Source of the DNA: an uncultured Collinsella sp.
Lineage (GTDB): Bacteria > Actinomycetota > Coriobacteriia > Coriobacteriales > Coriobacteriaceae
Direction of reading: 5' to 3'
Length of the DNA stretch: 28,103 bases
NCBI GenBank assembly: GCA_902463875.1
Contig: CABQHR010000003.1
Span: 1 to 28,103, forward strand
The translations under genes were made by a program, and so were the position numbers. The number at the start of each line of letters is the position of its first letter. Position 1 is the first letter of the stretch. Shown here in pieces: positions 1-7,351 of the stretch. The notes under the pieces were generated by a model that made no database searches, was not told the origin of the DNA, and saw nothing but the letters and a program-made list of their open reading frames with translations.

Positions 1-392
1 ACCTCGCCCCAGCCATAGAGGCGGGGAAAGCCCTTAAGGCCCGAAAGGGCGCGATGGCATTCGTATTCCTCGCGAAACGCCGCCTTGAACTTGGCGACCA
101 GTGCCTCGTGAGCGGCATCGTCGTCAAACTCATCGCGCGTCGGCAAGATGAGCTGTTTGAGTGCCACGGCCTCGCCTTGGGCGTTGACGGCACGCGTCAC
201 GCGGCCGATACCGCCACGGCGCATGGTGGCATCGTCGGCAAACAGCATCGTAAAACGACGCAGATAGGCAGGCAGTTCGTCCTGACCGAGCGCAATGGCC
301 GGCTCAAACCCGTCGACACGCGCCAGGCGCAGGCCGACCATGGGATCGCGACCGAGCGATTGCGGTGTGGTGGATGCAAGATCGGTCATCAT
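1..392 (-). CDS. Serine/threonine protein kinase-like protein, N-terminal part (cut by window edge)
   Basis: The reading frame is open from an ATG at 392 to the window edge, giving 130 residues. After about 60 N-terminal residues it shows a degenerate glycine-loop-like stretch, MRRGGIGRVTRAV, then an AVALKQLILP strand that looks like the kinase VAxK lysine strand. A later GLKGFPRLYGWGEV segment looks like the beta4-beta5 part of the N-lobe. The catalytic loop and DFG motif would lie outside the window, so activity cannot be judged. The start codon overlaps the stop of the upstream gene as ATGA, with no clear ribosome-binding site, which suggests translational coupling to the membrane-anchored protein at 389-1294. 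A second ATG follows directly at 389. It could also be another member of the kinase-like fold. The kinase call is an inference from the N-lobe pattern only. Confidence 0.6.
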   Translation of the reverse strand, partial: MMTDLASTTPQSLGRDPMVGLRLARVDGFEPAIALGQDELPAYLRRFTMLFADDATMRRGGIGRVTRAVNAQGEAVALKQLILPTRDEFDDDAAHEALVAKFKAAFREEYECHRALSGLKGFPRLYGWGE

Positions 393-1294
393 AGGGCAAG
401 CGCCGCCACGTTATTGTTGAAGTTACCGAGTGCGACGTCATCATCGCCGTAATGGCCGACCCATTGACATAGGTTGGTGTAACAGCCCCACAGATTGGCA
501 TACTGCTGGTACCATTTTGACCGGGGCGAGAATGTCTGACGACCGAACTCGGCTCGGATGACAAACATCTCCCCGACCAGGCTGTCGCACGGCCTGGGAT
601 CTCCCGTAGAGTTATAGGTCGAAACCACGTCATTGGCACGAGAAACATAGCCGTCGAGCATGTTGTACTTGGTCACAAGCCAACTGTGAATGCTCTCTTC
701 CTCAGCAGCGGAAAGGCCACCGGAGTTTGTATCGTTGTCAGTGTTGCCGCCCGTCGAGCCGCCGTTTCCAGACCCTCCGGCAGAGGAACCCAACCCAGAG
801 CCGCCGCCCGAACTCGACGAATCCGAGCCGGAGCCAGAAGTATCCGAGCTACCGGGCTTTCCGGACTGCTGGGCGTCCTGCTCCTTCTGCTGCTCGACCT
901 TATTCACCGTTGCCGCCACACTATTGTTGGACAATCGATCGATGATCTTGGTGTTGGTGAGCACGATGGTTTTGCCATTGGCAAGCGTGACTTCGTTGTC
1001 CGGGGCCTCGGCGCCGTCCGCGTCGTCGGTGCCAAACACAATATGCGCGACCACACTTGCCCAAGCATATCCAGTCGTGGTGCCCAGATCACTTTTGACC
1101 TCATGCCCCACGCGCGGTTCGCGTGCGGCATGTGCCTGCATCATGGACGGCACGGTCATGCCATAGGCAGAAACGCCAGCTATGACCAGCACCAGCGAGC
1201 AAGACAGCAGTGCGTACGCCCGCGGCGCCAAGCCCAGTCGGCGTCGCATGCGCACCGCGGCGCCGCGCTTTGTCTGAGTGCCACCGGGCCGCAT
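389..1294 (-). CDS. Membrane-anchored extracytoplasmic protein of unknown function
   Basis: The start is taken as the ATG at 1294 because GGAGGAG lies six bases upstream; a longer frame reaching 1387 lacks such a site. The 301-residue product has a basic N-terminus (KRGAAVRMRRR), one hydrophobic segment at about 27-47, and then an outside domain. A Ser/Gly/Asp-rich linker of about 50 residues in the middle separates a small first domain (VTLANGKTIVLTNTKIIDRL) from a C-terminal domain rich in Trp and Tyr with three cysteines. I do not recognise the family. The topology is that of a single-pass protein exposing its C-terminal domain at the cell surface. It overlaps the downstream kinase-like gene by four bases, so the two are probably made together and may work together. 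A terminator-like hairpin sits just upstream of its ribosome-binding site. Confidence 0.75.
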   Translation of the reverse strand: MRPGGTQTKRGAAVRMRRRLGLAPRAYALLSCSLVLVIAGVSAYGMTVPSMMQAHAAREPRVGHEVKSDLGTTTGYAWASVVAHIVFGTDDADGAEAPDNEVTLANGKTIVLTNTKIIDRLSNNSVAATVNKVEQQKEQDAQQSGKPGSSDTSGSGSDSSSSGGGSGLGSSAGGSGNGGSTGGNTDNDTNSGGLSAAEEESIHSWLVTKYNMLDGYVSRANDVVSTYNSTGDPRPCDSLVGEMFVIRAEFGRQTFSPRSKWYQQYANLWGCYTNLCQWVGHYGDDDVALGNFNNNVAALAL

Positions 1295-1308
1295 GCGTTC
1301 TCCTCCAA

Positions 1309-1334
1309 CAAAAACACGCCGCTCGGGAGCGGCG
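1309..1334 (-). terminator. Terminator-like hairpin just upstream of a start site (possible attenuator)
   Basis: On the minus strand CGCCGCT and AGCGGCG pair around a CCCG loop and are followed by TGTTTTTGTT. The T-run runs directly into the GGAGGAG ribosome-binding site of the gene starting at 1294. No room for a promoter remains between hairpin and start, so it would either end recR read-through or act as an attenuator for the downstream gene. The hairpin is read from sequence; the role is inferred. Confidence 0.45.
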
Positions 1335-1448
1335 CATTCATTCGAATCCATATTTGAGTGTATCAGCGAACCCAAAAGGTTGCGCAACGAATGGGCAAAT
1401 TAAGGATGCGAGTGGAAGCATCCATGCGATAAGCGGATACAAAGCATC

Positions 1449-1464
1449 TTTGTTGCACAACAAA
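1449..1464. promoter_or_regulatory. 16-bp perfect palindrome, possible operator
   Basis: TTTGTTG and CAACAAA are separated by CA. It lies between recR and the membrane-protein gene starting at 1294. A second inverted repeat, GCACGGGG/CCCCGTGC with a 12-nt loop, lies at 1474-1501, 39 bases past the recR stop. It has no T-run, so I do not call it a terminator. Confidence 0.25.
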
Positions 1465-1539
1465 CTTACAGTCGCACGGGGAAATTATGGCTACCCCGTG
1501 CGTCGCGAGGAAAACATACGGCAGGAGCAGGCTCGCCAC

Positions 1540-2136
1540 CTAAATCGTGCGACGGGCCTCGATAGCGCGCCCAAGCGTAAGCTCGTCGGCATACTCCAGG
1601 TCGCCGCCCACGGGCAGGCCGCTCGCCAGACGCGATACCTCAACGCCCAGCGGCTTGATAGTGCGGGCCAGGTAGCTCGCCGTGGTCTCGCCCTCAATAT
1701 TGGGGTTGGTGGCGATGATGACCTCATGGATATCCTCGTGGCCCAAACGCGCCAGCAGCTCGCGAATGTGCAGCTGCTCGGGGCCAATCTTGTCCATGGG
1801 ACTGATCACGCCGCCCAATACGTGGTAGAGACCGTGATAGCTGCCCGTGCGCTCAATCGCCTGGACATCGCGCGGCTCGCCCACCACGCAAATGCGAGTG
1901 GTATCGCGCATCGGGTCCTGGCAGATGGAGCACTCGTCGGCCGTGGCGTAGTTAAAGCAACGGCTGCAAAAGTGGACCTCCTGCTTAACCTCCAGGATGG
2001 CCTCGGCCAGGCGGCGGGCCTCCTCGGCATCGGCCTCGAGCAGATAATAGGCGATGCGCTGGGCCGACTTGGGACCAATGCCCGGCAGACGGCCCAGCTC
2101 ATCGAGCAGTTTTTGCAGACTGTGATTCGCACTCAT
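1540..2136 (-). CDS. recR: Recombination mediator protein RecR
   Basis: The 198-residue product has the normal RecR length and layout. An N-terminal helix-hairpin-helix ([21 protein letters not shown]) is followed by a four-cysteine zinc finger ([18 protein letters not shown]), a Toprim domain starting at [17 protein letters not shown], and the C-terminal [21 protein letters not shown] signature. RecR acts in the cytoplasm with RecO/RecF to load RecA on gapped DNA. It starts 13 bases after the ybaB stop with no good ribosome-binding site of its own, which fits translational coupling in a ybaB-recR operon. This pair, often with dnaX nearby, is a very common bacterial arrangement. Confidence 0.97.
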   Translation of the reverse strand: MSANHSLQKLLDELGRLPGIGPKSAQRIAYYLLEADAEEARRLAEAILEVKQEVHFCSRCFNYATADECSICQDPMRDTTRICVVGEPRDVQAIERTGSYHGLYHVLGGVISPMDKIGPEQLHIRELLARLGHEDIHEVIIATNPNIEGETTASYLARTIKPLGVEVSRLASGLPVGGDLEYADELTLGRAIEARRTI

Positions 2137-2149
2137 ATATATGCGTGTC

Positions 2150-2470
2150 TTAGAACGGCATGCCCGGGATGTTGAGGCCGCCGGTGATGGCGCCCATCTG
2201 CTTGTTGGCGAGCTCGTTGACGCCGCGGACGGCCTCGTTGACGGCAGCCATGATCATGTCCTGCAGCATATCGACGTCCTCGGGATCGAGGGCATCGGGG
2301 TCGATGGTGAGGTTGACGAGCTCCATCTCGCCGTTAACGGTCACCTTGACCATACCGCCGCCGGCAGAGGCGTCGACGGTCTGGGACTTGAGGTTCTCCT
2401 GCGCGGCGGCAAGCTGCTCCTGCATCTTGCGAGCCTGCTTCATCATCTGCTGCATGTTCATACCGGCCAT
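2150..2470 (-). CDS. ybaB: YbaB/EbfC family nucleoid-associated protein
   Basis: This 106-residue protein has the family pattern. A Met/Gln-rich amphipathic helix comes first ([24 protein letters not shown]). It is followed by a beta sheet with [27 protein letters not shown] and a C-terminal helix ([23 protein letters not shown]). Family members are dimeric DNA-binding proteins of the nucleoid. The start at 2470 is supported by AAAGGAG five bases upstream. It is the first gene of the ybaB-recR unit, and its upstream gap carries three ATTATGCAA motifs. Confidence 0.95.
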   Translation of the reverse strand: MAGMNMQQMMKQARKMQEQLAAAQENLKSQTVDASAGGGMVKVTVNGEMELVNLTIDPDALDPEDVDMLQDMIMAAVNEAVRGVNELANKQMGAITGGLNIPGMPF

Positions 2471-2632
2471 GATGGCTCCTTTACGTGCGGCCGCACGCCG
2501 AGCTGCAAGGGCAGCCGGAGCGCGGCGGGACTTTCAAACTCAAAAATCGTACCACGGTGCGAGGCCAGAGAGCGGGGCGGACACGCTACCTCAGTCGATA
2601 TACATGTCCTCCAATACAAACCACGCGCAAAG

Positions 2633-2667
2633 ATTATGCAAGGCCGAATTATGCAAGGTTGCATAAT
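2633..2667. promoter_or_regulatory. Cluster of three ATTATGCAA half-sites (putative operator)
   Basis: ATTATGCAAGG occurs at 2633-2643 and again at 2648-2658. The second copy forms a perfect inverted repeat with TTGCATAAT at 2659-2667, with a two-base spacer. The spacing between the direct copies is 15 bp. The cluster lies in the 339-bp gap (2471-2809) between ybaB and the plus-strand membrane-protein gene at 2810. The rest of the gap shows no gene I can support. A dimeric regulator plus one accessory half-site is the simplest reading. Neither the regulator nor the controlled gene is known. Confidence 0.4.
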
Positions 2668-2769
2668 ATCGCATACTCAATCTAGTAGAGCCGAATCCGG
2701 CATTTCATGTGTGCCACTAAATAGCTAAATGCCAAACCGCTGCTCGAGGCGGAGCACATGGCGGCAGGG

Positions 2770-2775
2770 TATAAT
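2770..2775 (+). promoter_or_regulatory. Putative -10 box
   Basis: A perfect TATAAT lies 34 bases before the start of the membrane-protein gene at 2810. No convincing TTGACA-like -35 is present at the right distance, so this is a tentative promoter. Confidence 0.4.
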
Positions 2776-2809
2776 TTGATTGTCATAGATAGCAATTTGG
2801 AGGTGCCCC

Positions 2810-3286
2810 ATGAATGCCCCCGACGCGCTCCAAAACATCCGCTCAAAACACCCCGTTGCATATGTGGTTCTCTATCTCTTTGTCGGCTGGGCATTGCTGG
2901 TTGTCATCACCCATGCTATAGCCTTTGGAGCAGAACTGCTGATAACCAGCTCGGACCAGCCCACCGTCAAATGGGAAGCGACCGATGAGTGCACCGATGG
3001 AACCCGAACCATTTACTACAACAGCCCGTCCCTCTACCAAGAGTTCAAGGTCAAGATAAAGGACGCCAAGATTGTCGATGCCGAGCCAGGCGTTTATTTG
3101 GCAATCGGAGCAACCGTCAACGCCGAACAAGTCGAGTACACGGACAGCCATGCGACGTATCGCATCGACCTCAGCATCCTAGGCCGACCGTCACGTACCT
3201 GTCTGCTCGAATGCGACATACGCGGCACCACACTACACATGTCCGAAATACAAATGCGCCCGGATAAAAAGCCCCTAAAGAGCTAG
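2810..3286 (+). CDS. Small single-pass membrane protein, unknown function
   Basis: The 158-residue product has one hydrophobic segment at about 17-42 (VAYVVLYLFVGWALLVVITH) followed by a soluble domain of about 110 residues. That domain has a beta-rich look (VYLAIGATVNAEQVEY, TYRIDLSILG) and two nearby cysteines (CLLEC). The start is well supported by GGAGGTG five bases upstream and a TATAAT box before that. It stands alone between divergently and convergently placed minus-strand genes, so it is probably monocistronic. A short CCCCTA/TAGGGG inverted repeat overlaps the stop but lacks a T-run. I do not recognise the family. Confidence 0.75.
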   Translation: MNAPDALQNIRSKHPVAYVVLYLFVGWALLVVITHAIAFGAELLITSSDQPTVKWEATDECTDGTRTIYYNSPSLYQEFKVKIKDAKIVDAEPGVYLAIGATVNAEQVEYTDSHATYRIDLSILGRPSRTCLLECDIRGTTLHMSEIQMRPDKKPLKS

Positions 3287-3311
3287 GGGTCCTAAGCCCA
3301 GCAAGCGATTC

Positions 3312-3584
3312 TCAACAGTAAAACGACAGCCCACCGGTTGTTTCTTTCCAGCGTTTGCAAATCAGCGCATGGTTAGATGAAACAAACTGCATGATATCGC
3401 GTAAATCCCGAGCAGGAATATCGCCCTTGTTATGGGCCAGCTTGCATCCGCCGGAGCGGGTAAGCCATATCTTGGTCGCCTCGGCGGTGGGGCGCTCGAC
3501 CGCGATATGAACATGGACAGGTTCGCCGTTCTCCCCCGTCCAGAAGAAGATGATGTACGGCCCGAGTCGAAACAGACTAGGCAT
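3312..3584 (-). CDS. DUF4160 family protein
   Basis: The start is set at the ATG at 3584, where the typical DUF4160 N-terminus begins (MPSLFRLGPYIIFFW). This gives 90 residues, the usual family size. The family pattern continues with GEPVHVHIAVERP, a KIWL strand, and a C-terminal helix with NHALICKRWKE. DUF4160 proteins have no firmly established function and often sit beside another small gene in pairs that resemble toxin-antitoxin loci. Here the gene overlaps the stop of the upstream 86-residue gene by eight bases, so the two are almost certainly translated together. The family assignment is from recognised sequence pattern; any toxin role is speculation. Confidence 0.8.
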   Translation of the reverse strand: MPSLFRLGPYIIFFWTGENGEPVHVHIAVERPTAEATKIWLTRSGGCKLAHNKGDIPARDLRDIMQFVSSNHALICKRWKETTGGLSFYC

Positions 3585-3837
3585 AGACTCGTCCGCCTTC
3601 GTAAGCAAAACGCAAGATGAGCGGGGCGTTGTTGCGTACAAAATCATCGAGTTCTTTGAGGTCCGCTTCGCTAAAGCCCTCGTGTGACACCCAATTGAAT
3701 GCCGGCAAGATGCACTCCGCCGTGTCAAAACCCCAATCGCGTGGGCGCTCCACAACGACCTTCACCGTATTGTCCTCCCGGACTTCGGAATACGAAACTT
3801 GCGTATCGTCCTCAAGGCGGACATATTCCCACATCAT
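3577..3837 (-). CDS. Small hypothetical protein paired with the DUF4160 gene
   Basis: This acidic 86-residue protein begins MMWEYVRLEDDTQVSYSEV and has a single central VKVVVERP strand and a C-terminal helical part (SEADLKELDDFVRNNAPLIL). GGAG lies seven bases before the ATG at 3837. On the minus strand a TATACT box at 3873-3878 could be its -10, though no -35 is evident. DUF4160 genes are often next to a small partner (commonly DUF2442), but I cannot match this protein to DUF2442 by eye. The eight-base overlap with the DUF4160 gene argues for a stoichiometric pair. Confidence 0.75.
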   Translation of the reverse strand: MMWEYVRLEDDTQVSYSEVREDNTVKVVVERPRDWGFDTAECILPAFNWVSHEGFSEADLKELDDFVRNNAPLILRFAYEGGRVYA

Positions 3838-3891
3838 AAGCTCGCTCCGTTCAAAGACGTCTCTTCTTGAGCAGTATACCCGCCTGCGCAG

Positions 3892-6375
3892 CTACTCCAC
3901 CGGCTTGAAGATGGTGGACTGACCGAAGACGCTGCGGATGAGGGCTTTGGCCTCGTCCTCGGTCTGCGGGATGCTCGGGGCTGCGCCCCGATGGCCGAAG
4001 GGGCTGCCCGCGCCGGGGTTGGACTCCCAGGGAGCTGCAGGAGCGTCCCCCTCTTTGGGGGCAGTTGCGGCGGGCTTGGGCGCGGACGCCGTGGCCGGCG
4101 CGTCGAACGGAGGCAGATCGTCCCCGCCCGCATCGGCGGCAAAACCGGCGACCATGGCATCGTCGTAGGGCACCTGCTCGGATTCCCACGGCGCAGACTG
4201 CGCGGACGGCTGAGCCTTGGGACCGGACGCGCGCTCGGGCGCGCGGGGCGCAGGCTCAGTCGGGAGCTTGCCCGTGGCGGGAGCGCCGGCAGGGTTGTCC
4301 GAGCGCAGCCAGGGGGCCTTGCCCAGGTCGGATGACTTGGGCGCAGGCGCAGCGGCAGGCTTGGGCGCGGGGACCGAAGCAGCCGATTTGGCCGCGGCTG
4401 GCTTAGGCGCCGACGGGGTCGATGCCGCTACCGGTGCCGCTTGCTGCTGCGGCGCGCTGGCGCTCGAGGATACAGGGGCCGCCGAGGACACGGGCTGCGG
4501 GTCCGCAGATGCCGCAGCCCGTGCAGATGGAGAATGCTCCTCATGTTGAGGAGCCGGCGTGCCACCTCCATCCAGGACGTAGTCGACGGTGCGACGACCG
4601 AAGACCGCGCAGACCGTCGGCAGGACCACCGACTGCGTGTCAGCGCGGCCGAGCATCTTGATGGCAAAGGTCGAGCCCGCGGGGAACGAGACCGTGAGCT
4701 TGGAGCCGTCGTCGGCCGTGGCGCGGGCGTTGAGCAAAAGCCCTGCGTAGGAAGCCTGACGCGCCTTGACACGCTCGACAACCTCGGCCCATTTGCGCTG
4801 CAGCTCTCCGGCATCCTCGACCGCGGGCGTCTCGGCAGCACCGGCGGCAGCAACCTGGGCGGCGGTGCTGGGCTGGGGCTTAGGTGCCGGAGCGGTGGCA
4901 GGCGCGGGGGCCGCAACGGGCTGAGGCGTCGGAGCCGGCGCAGACTGAGGTGCAGACGCTGCAGGCTTGGAAGCCGACACGGACGCAGAACGGGGCGCAG
5001 GCTGAGCCGCCGGAGCGGCAGCACCACGGTCCCAAGGCATACCGCCCTGGCGCGCGGACGTATCAGCGGGGGTAGCAGATGCCGCCGGAGCGGCAGCACG
5101 GGCGCCCGAAATGAGCGTCGGTTGCTGGGCAGCAGCGGGTACGGATGCTGCAGGCGCGGCGGCCTGAGCAGCAGCCACGCTCGCCGGCACGGCGCCGTTG
5201 GCAACCATGGCCTCCAGGCGTGCCACGCGCTCGGCCAATGCCTCAATCGTTAAATCAGCCTCGGGACGTGCCAGACGCGTGCAGGCAATCTCGAGCACCA
5301 GGCGCACGTCGCTCGCGCCCCTCATCTCCAGTGCGGCATCGTCGAGCACTGTCAGCACGCGGGCCAGGCGATCGGCAGGATGCTCGCCAAAGGCAGCGGC
5401 CTCGGCAGCAAGCGCCTCGGCCTGCTCGGAGCCGCCCTCAAACAGCTCGGCGCGGGCACCGGCAACGCAGGCAACGTACACGTCACGCACATGCGCCACC
5501 AGGTCGCGCGTCAGCTCCAGCAGGTCGTTTCCTTCCTCGACCTGCGCACGAATCAGTCCATAGAGCTCGGCAACATCGCGATCGGCAATGGCGCGGGAAA
5601 ACTCGCCCAGAATCTGGTCCGAAACCTCGCCTAAAAGCGAGCGGGCGTCGTCCGCATGCACAGAACCGTTACCAAAGACGCTCAGCTGCTCCAGCGTGGA
5701 CAATGCGTCGCGCATGCCACCCTTGGCATGGCGCGCCACGATAGCCAGCGCCTCGTCGTCGTAATCGAAGCCCTCCTGCTCGCACACGTATGCCAGGCGA
5801 TGCTCAATATCCTCGTTACCGATGCGGTGGAAATCGAAACGCTGGCAGCGCGAGAGGATGGTCTCCAGAATCTTTTGCGGGTCGGTGGTGCACAGCACAA
5901 AGATCACGTGCGCCGGTGGCTCCTCGAGCGTCTTGAGCAGCGCGTTGAACGCCGCCGTCGTGAGCATGTGGACCTCGTCGATGATATAGATCTTGTACTT
6001 ACCACGCACCGGGGCAAAGTTAACGGAGTTGATGATCTCCTCGCGCACGTTGTCTACACCGGTACGGCTTGCGGCATCGAGCTCGTAGACATCGGGGTGG
6101 TTGCCCTCGGCGATGAGCTCGCATTCCTCACAGGTGCCGTCGGGCATGCAGCCGCTCGCACCCTCGGCGCGCGCCGCCTCGGCATTGCGGCACAGCAGCG
6201 CCTTGGCAAGGATGCGCGCCATGGTGGTCTTGCCCGTGCCGCGCGGACCGCAGAACAGGTAAGCGTGGGACAGGCGCCCCTCGGTAATGGCGTGCTCGAG
6301 CGTCGAGACGATGTGCTGCTGGCCCACCACGGAGTCGAAGGTGAGCGGGCGATACTTTCGGTACAACGATTCCAT
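3892..6375 (-). CDS. dnaX: DNA polymerase III subunits gamma/tau
   Basis: The product is the clamp-loader ATPase of the replisome. The start at 6375 gives the canonical N-terminus MESLYRKYRPLTFDSVVGQ, with GGGGGAG upstream; longer in-frame extensions do not fit the family. Residues 43-50 are the Walker A motif GPRGTGKT. C62, C76, C82 and C85 form the zinc module. DEVH at 133-136 is Walker B, and SRC at 175-177 is the sensor 1 / arginine-finger region. The AAA+ and collar domains end near residue 380. The rest of the 827 residues is very Ala/Pro-rich, broken by one folded segment around LQRKWAEVVERVKARQASYAGLL that resembles the tau C-terminal domain. I found no obvious A-rich slippery site for a frameshifted gamma form. 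The downstream pair of small genes begins 54 bases later. Confidence 0.96.
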   Translation of the reverse strand: MESLYRKYRPLTFDSVVGQQHIVSTLEHAITEGRLSHAYLFCGPRGTGKTTMARILAKALLCRNAEAARAEGASGCMPDGTCEECELIAEGNHPDVYELDAASRTGVDNVREEIINSVNFAPVRGKYKIYIIDEVHMLTTAAFNALLKTLEEPPAHVIFVLCTTDPQKILETILSRCQRFDFHRIGNEDIEHRLAYVCEQEGFDYDDEALAIVARHAKGGMRDALSTLEQLSVFGNGSVHADDARSLLGEVSDQILGEFSRAIADRDVAELYGLIRAQVEEGNDLLELTRDLVAHVRDVYVACVAGARAELFEGGSEQAEALAAEAAAFGEHPADRLARVLTVLDDAALEMRGASDVRLVLEIACTRLARPEADLTIEALAERVARLEAMVANGAVPASVAAAQAAAPAASVPAAAQQPTLISGARAAAPAASATPADTSARQGGMPWDRGAAAPAAQPAPRSASVSASKPAASAPQSAPAPTPQPVAAPAPATAPAPKPQPSTAAQVAAAGAAETPAVEDAGELQRKWAEVVERVKARQASYAGLLLNARATADDGSKLTVSFPAGSTFAIKMLGRADTQSVVLPTVCAVFGRRTVDYVLDGGGTPAPQHEEHSPSARAAASADPQPVSSAAPVSSSASAPQQQAAPVAASTPSAPKPAAAKSAASVPAPKPAAAPAPKSSDLGKAPWLRSDNPAGAPATGKLPTEPAPRAPERASGPKAQPSAQSAPWESEQVPYDDAMVAGFAADAGGDDLPPFDAPATASAPKPAATAPKEGDAPAAPWESNPGAGSPFGHRGAAPSIPQTEDEAKALIRSVFGQSTIFKPVE

Positions 6376-6490
6376 GGGTGCTCCCCCGGGTATACTGAGT
6401 CTTGTTGCCGCGACGGCCATACGGTCGCACGGCATACCGCATCCATAATAACCCGTACGGCGAGCCCGCCGCGCTAGGAGTCCAAAGAGT

Positions 6491-7207
6491 ATGGCAGACG
6501 CAGAGAGCAACCTCGTTCCCTCCGAAGCAGCCGACCAGGTCGAGGTCGCGCTCGAGACGCAGGCCGCAGCCGATGACGGCATTCTATACCTCAACGAGTA
6601 TCAGTACGAAAACGACCTCGTCACCGACTTTGCGCGCCTGGTCGCCTCGCCCAGGCGCCGTGGCTCCCTGTACGTCGCCGCCGCGATTGCCGCGCTCATC
6701 GGCATCGGCATGCTGGTGGCCGGCGGCAGCTGGATCAAGTTCGGCGTCGTCTTGATCGTGTTCGGCGCCTTTTTGGCCTGGTGGAGCAAGAACCTCCACC
6801 ACACGCTCGCCCGCGACTTTATCGATGCCGTCGAGACCGACGAGTCCATGGGCGGCCGCTACCGCCGCGTCGCCGCCAACGAGAACGGCCTGATGGTATG
6901 GGGCAAGAGCGGCAAGTCGCAGTTCTTCCCGTTTGAGAAGCTCGACCACGTGCTCGACGGCGAGCGCATCTTTGTGGCCATGTTCGCCGACCAGGGCGTG
7001 ACGATCCCCAAGGACACCTTCGTCCGCGGCGATGCCGAGCAGTTTGGCTCCTTCCTCAAGGCGCGCATCAACAAAAAACTCCGCATCGAGACCAAACGCA
7101 AGAAGATGAAGGCCGAGAAGGCCGCCGCCGAGGCCAAGCAGGGCGACAAGCCCCAGGAGACCAAAGGCAAGCAGCGCAAGCAGAAGAAGAACAAGAAGAA
7201 GCGCTAA
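6491..7207 (+). CDS. Two-TM membrane protein with a YcxB-like domain
   Basis: The 238-residue product has an acidic N-terminal segment of about 50 residues. Two membrane helices follow at about 60-80 and 82-98. A cytoplasmic domain (GRYRRVAANENGLMVWGKSGKSQFFPFEKLDHVLDGERIFVAMF) comes next and looks like the C-terminal domain of YcxB-type proteins. The last 50 residues are a Lys/Glu/Gln-rich tail ending KKNKKKR, which may bind nucleic acid or the membrane surface. TAGGAG lies ten bases before the ATG at 6491. It is divergent from dnaX across a 115-bp gap, where CATAATA near 6440 might be part of a promoter. The YcxB resemblance is by pattern only and the role is unknown. Confidence 0.8.
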   Translation: MADAESNLVPSEAADQVEVALETQAAADDGILYLNEYQYENDLVTDFARLVASPRRRGSLYVAAAIAALIGIGMLVAGGSWIKFGVVLIVFGAFLAWWSKNLHHTLARDFIDAVETDESMGGRYRRVAANENGLMVWGKSGKSQFFPFEKLDHVLDGERIFVAMFADQGVTIPKDTFVRGDAEQFGSFLKARINKKLRIETKRKKMKAEKAAAEAKQGDKPQETKGKQRKQKKNKKKR

Positions 7208-7262
7208 GGCCAGACCAGACAGGCAGCCTCGCATCCCGCTATCCTCGCCATCCGCCCGAGCG

Positions 7263-7271
7263 TGCTACACT
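7263..7271 (+). promoter_or_regulatory. Extended -10 promoter candidate for the kinase/FHA/RodA operon
   Basis: TGCTACACT is an extended -10 (TGnTAnnnT) located 80 bases before the kinase gene at 7352. It lies in the only sizeable gap upstream of the operon. No clear -35 is visible, which is acceptable for extended -10 promoters. Confidence 0.4.
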
Positions 7272-7351
7272 AGCAGCATCTATGCCACCGCGAACGGCTC
7301 GGCCCCGCGCCCGCCGCTCGCAAACGAACTTTAAACGCACGAGGGTTGGCC

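Noticed and set aside
3271..3290. CCCCTA/TAGGGG inverted repeat at the end of the gene at 2810-3286
   Set aside because: It is too short and has no T-run, so there is no support for calling it a terminator.
6376..6490. Possible SRP RNA (ffs) next to dnaX
   Set aside because: The conserved GGTCAGG/GGAAGGAAGCAGCC core of SRP RNA is absent from this gap.
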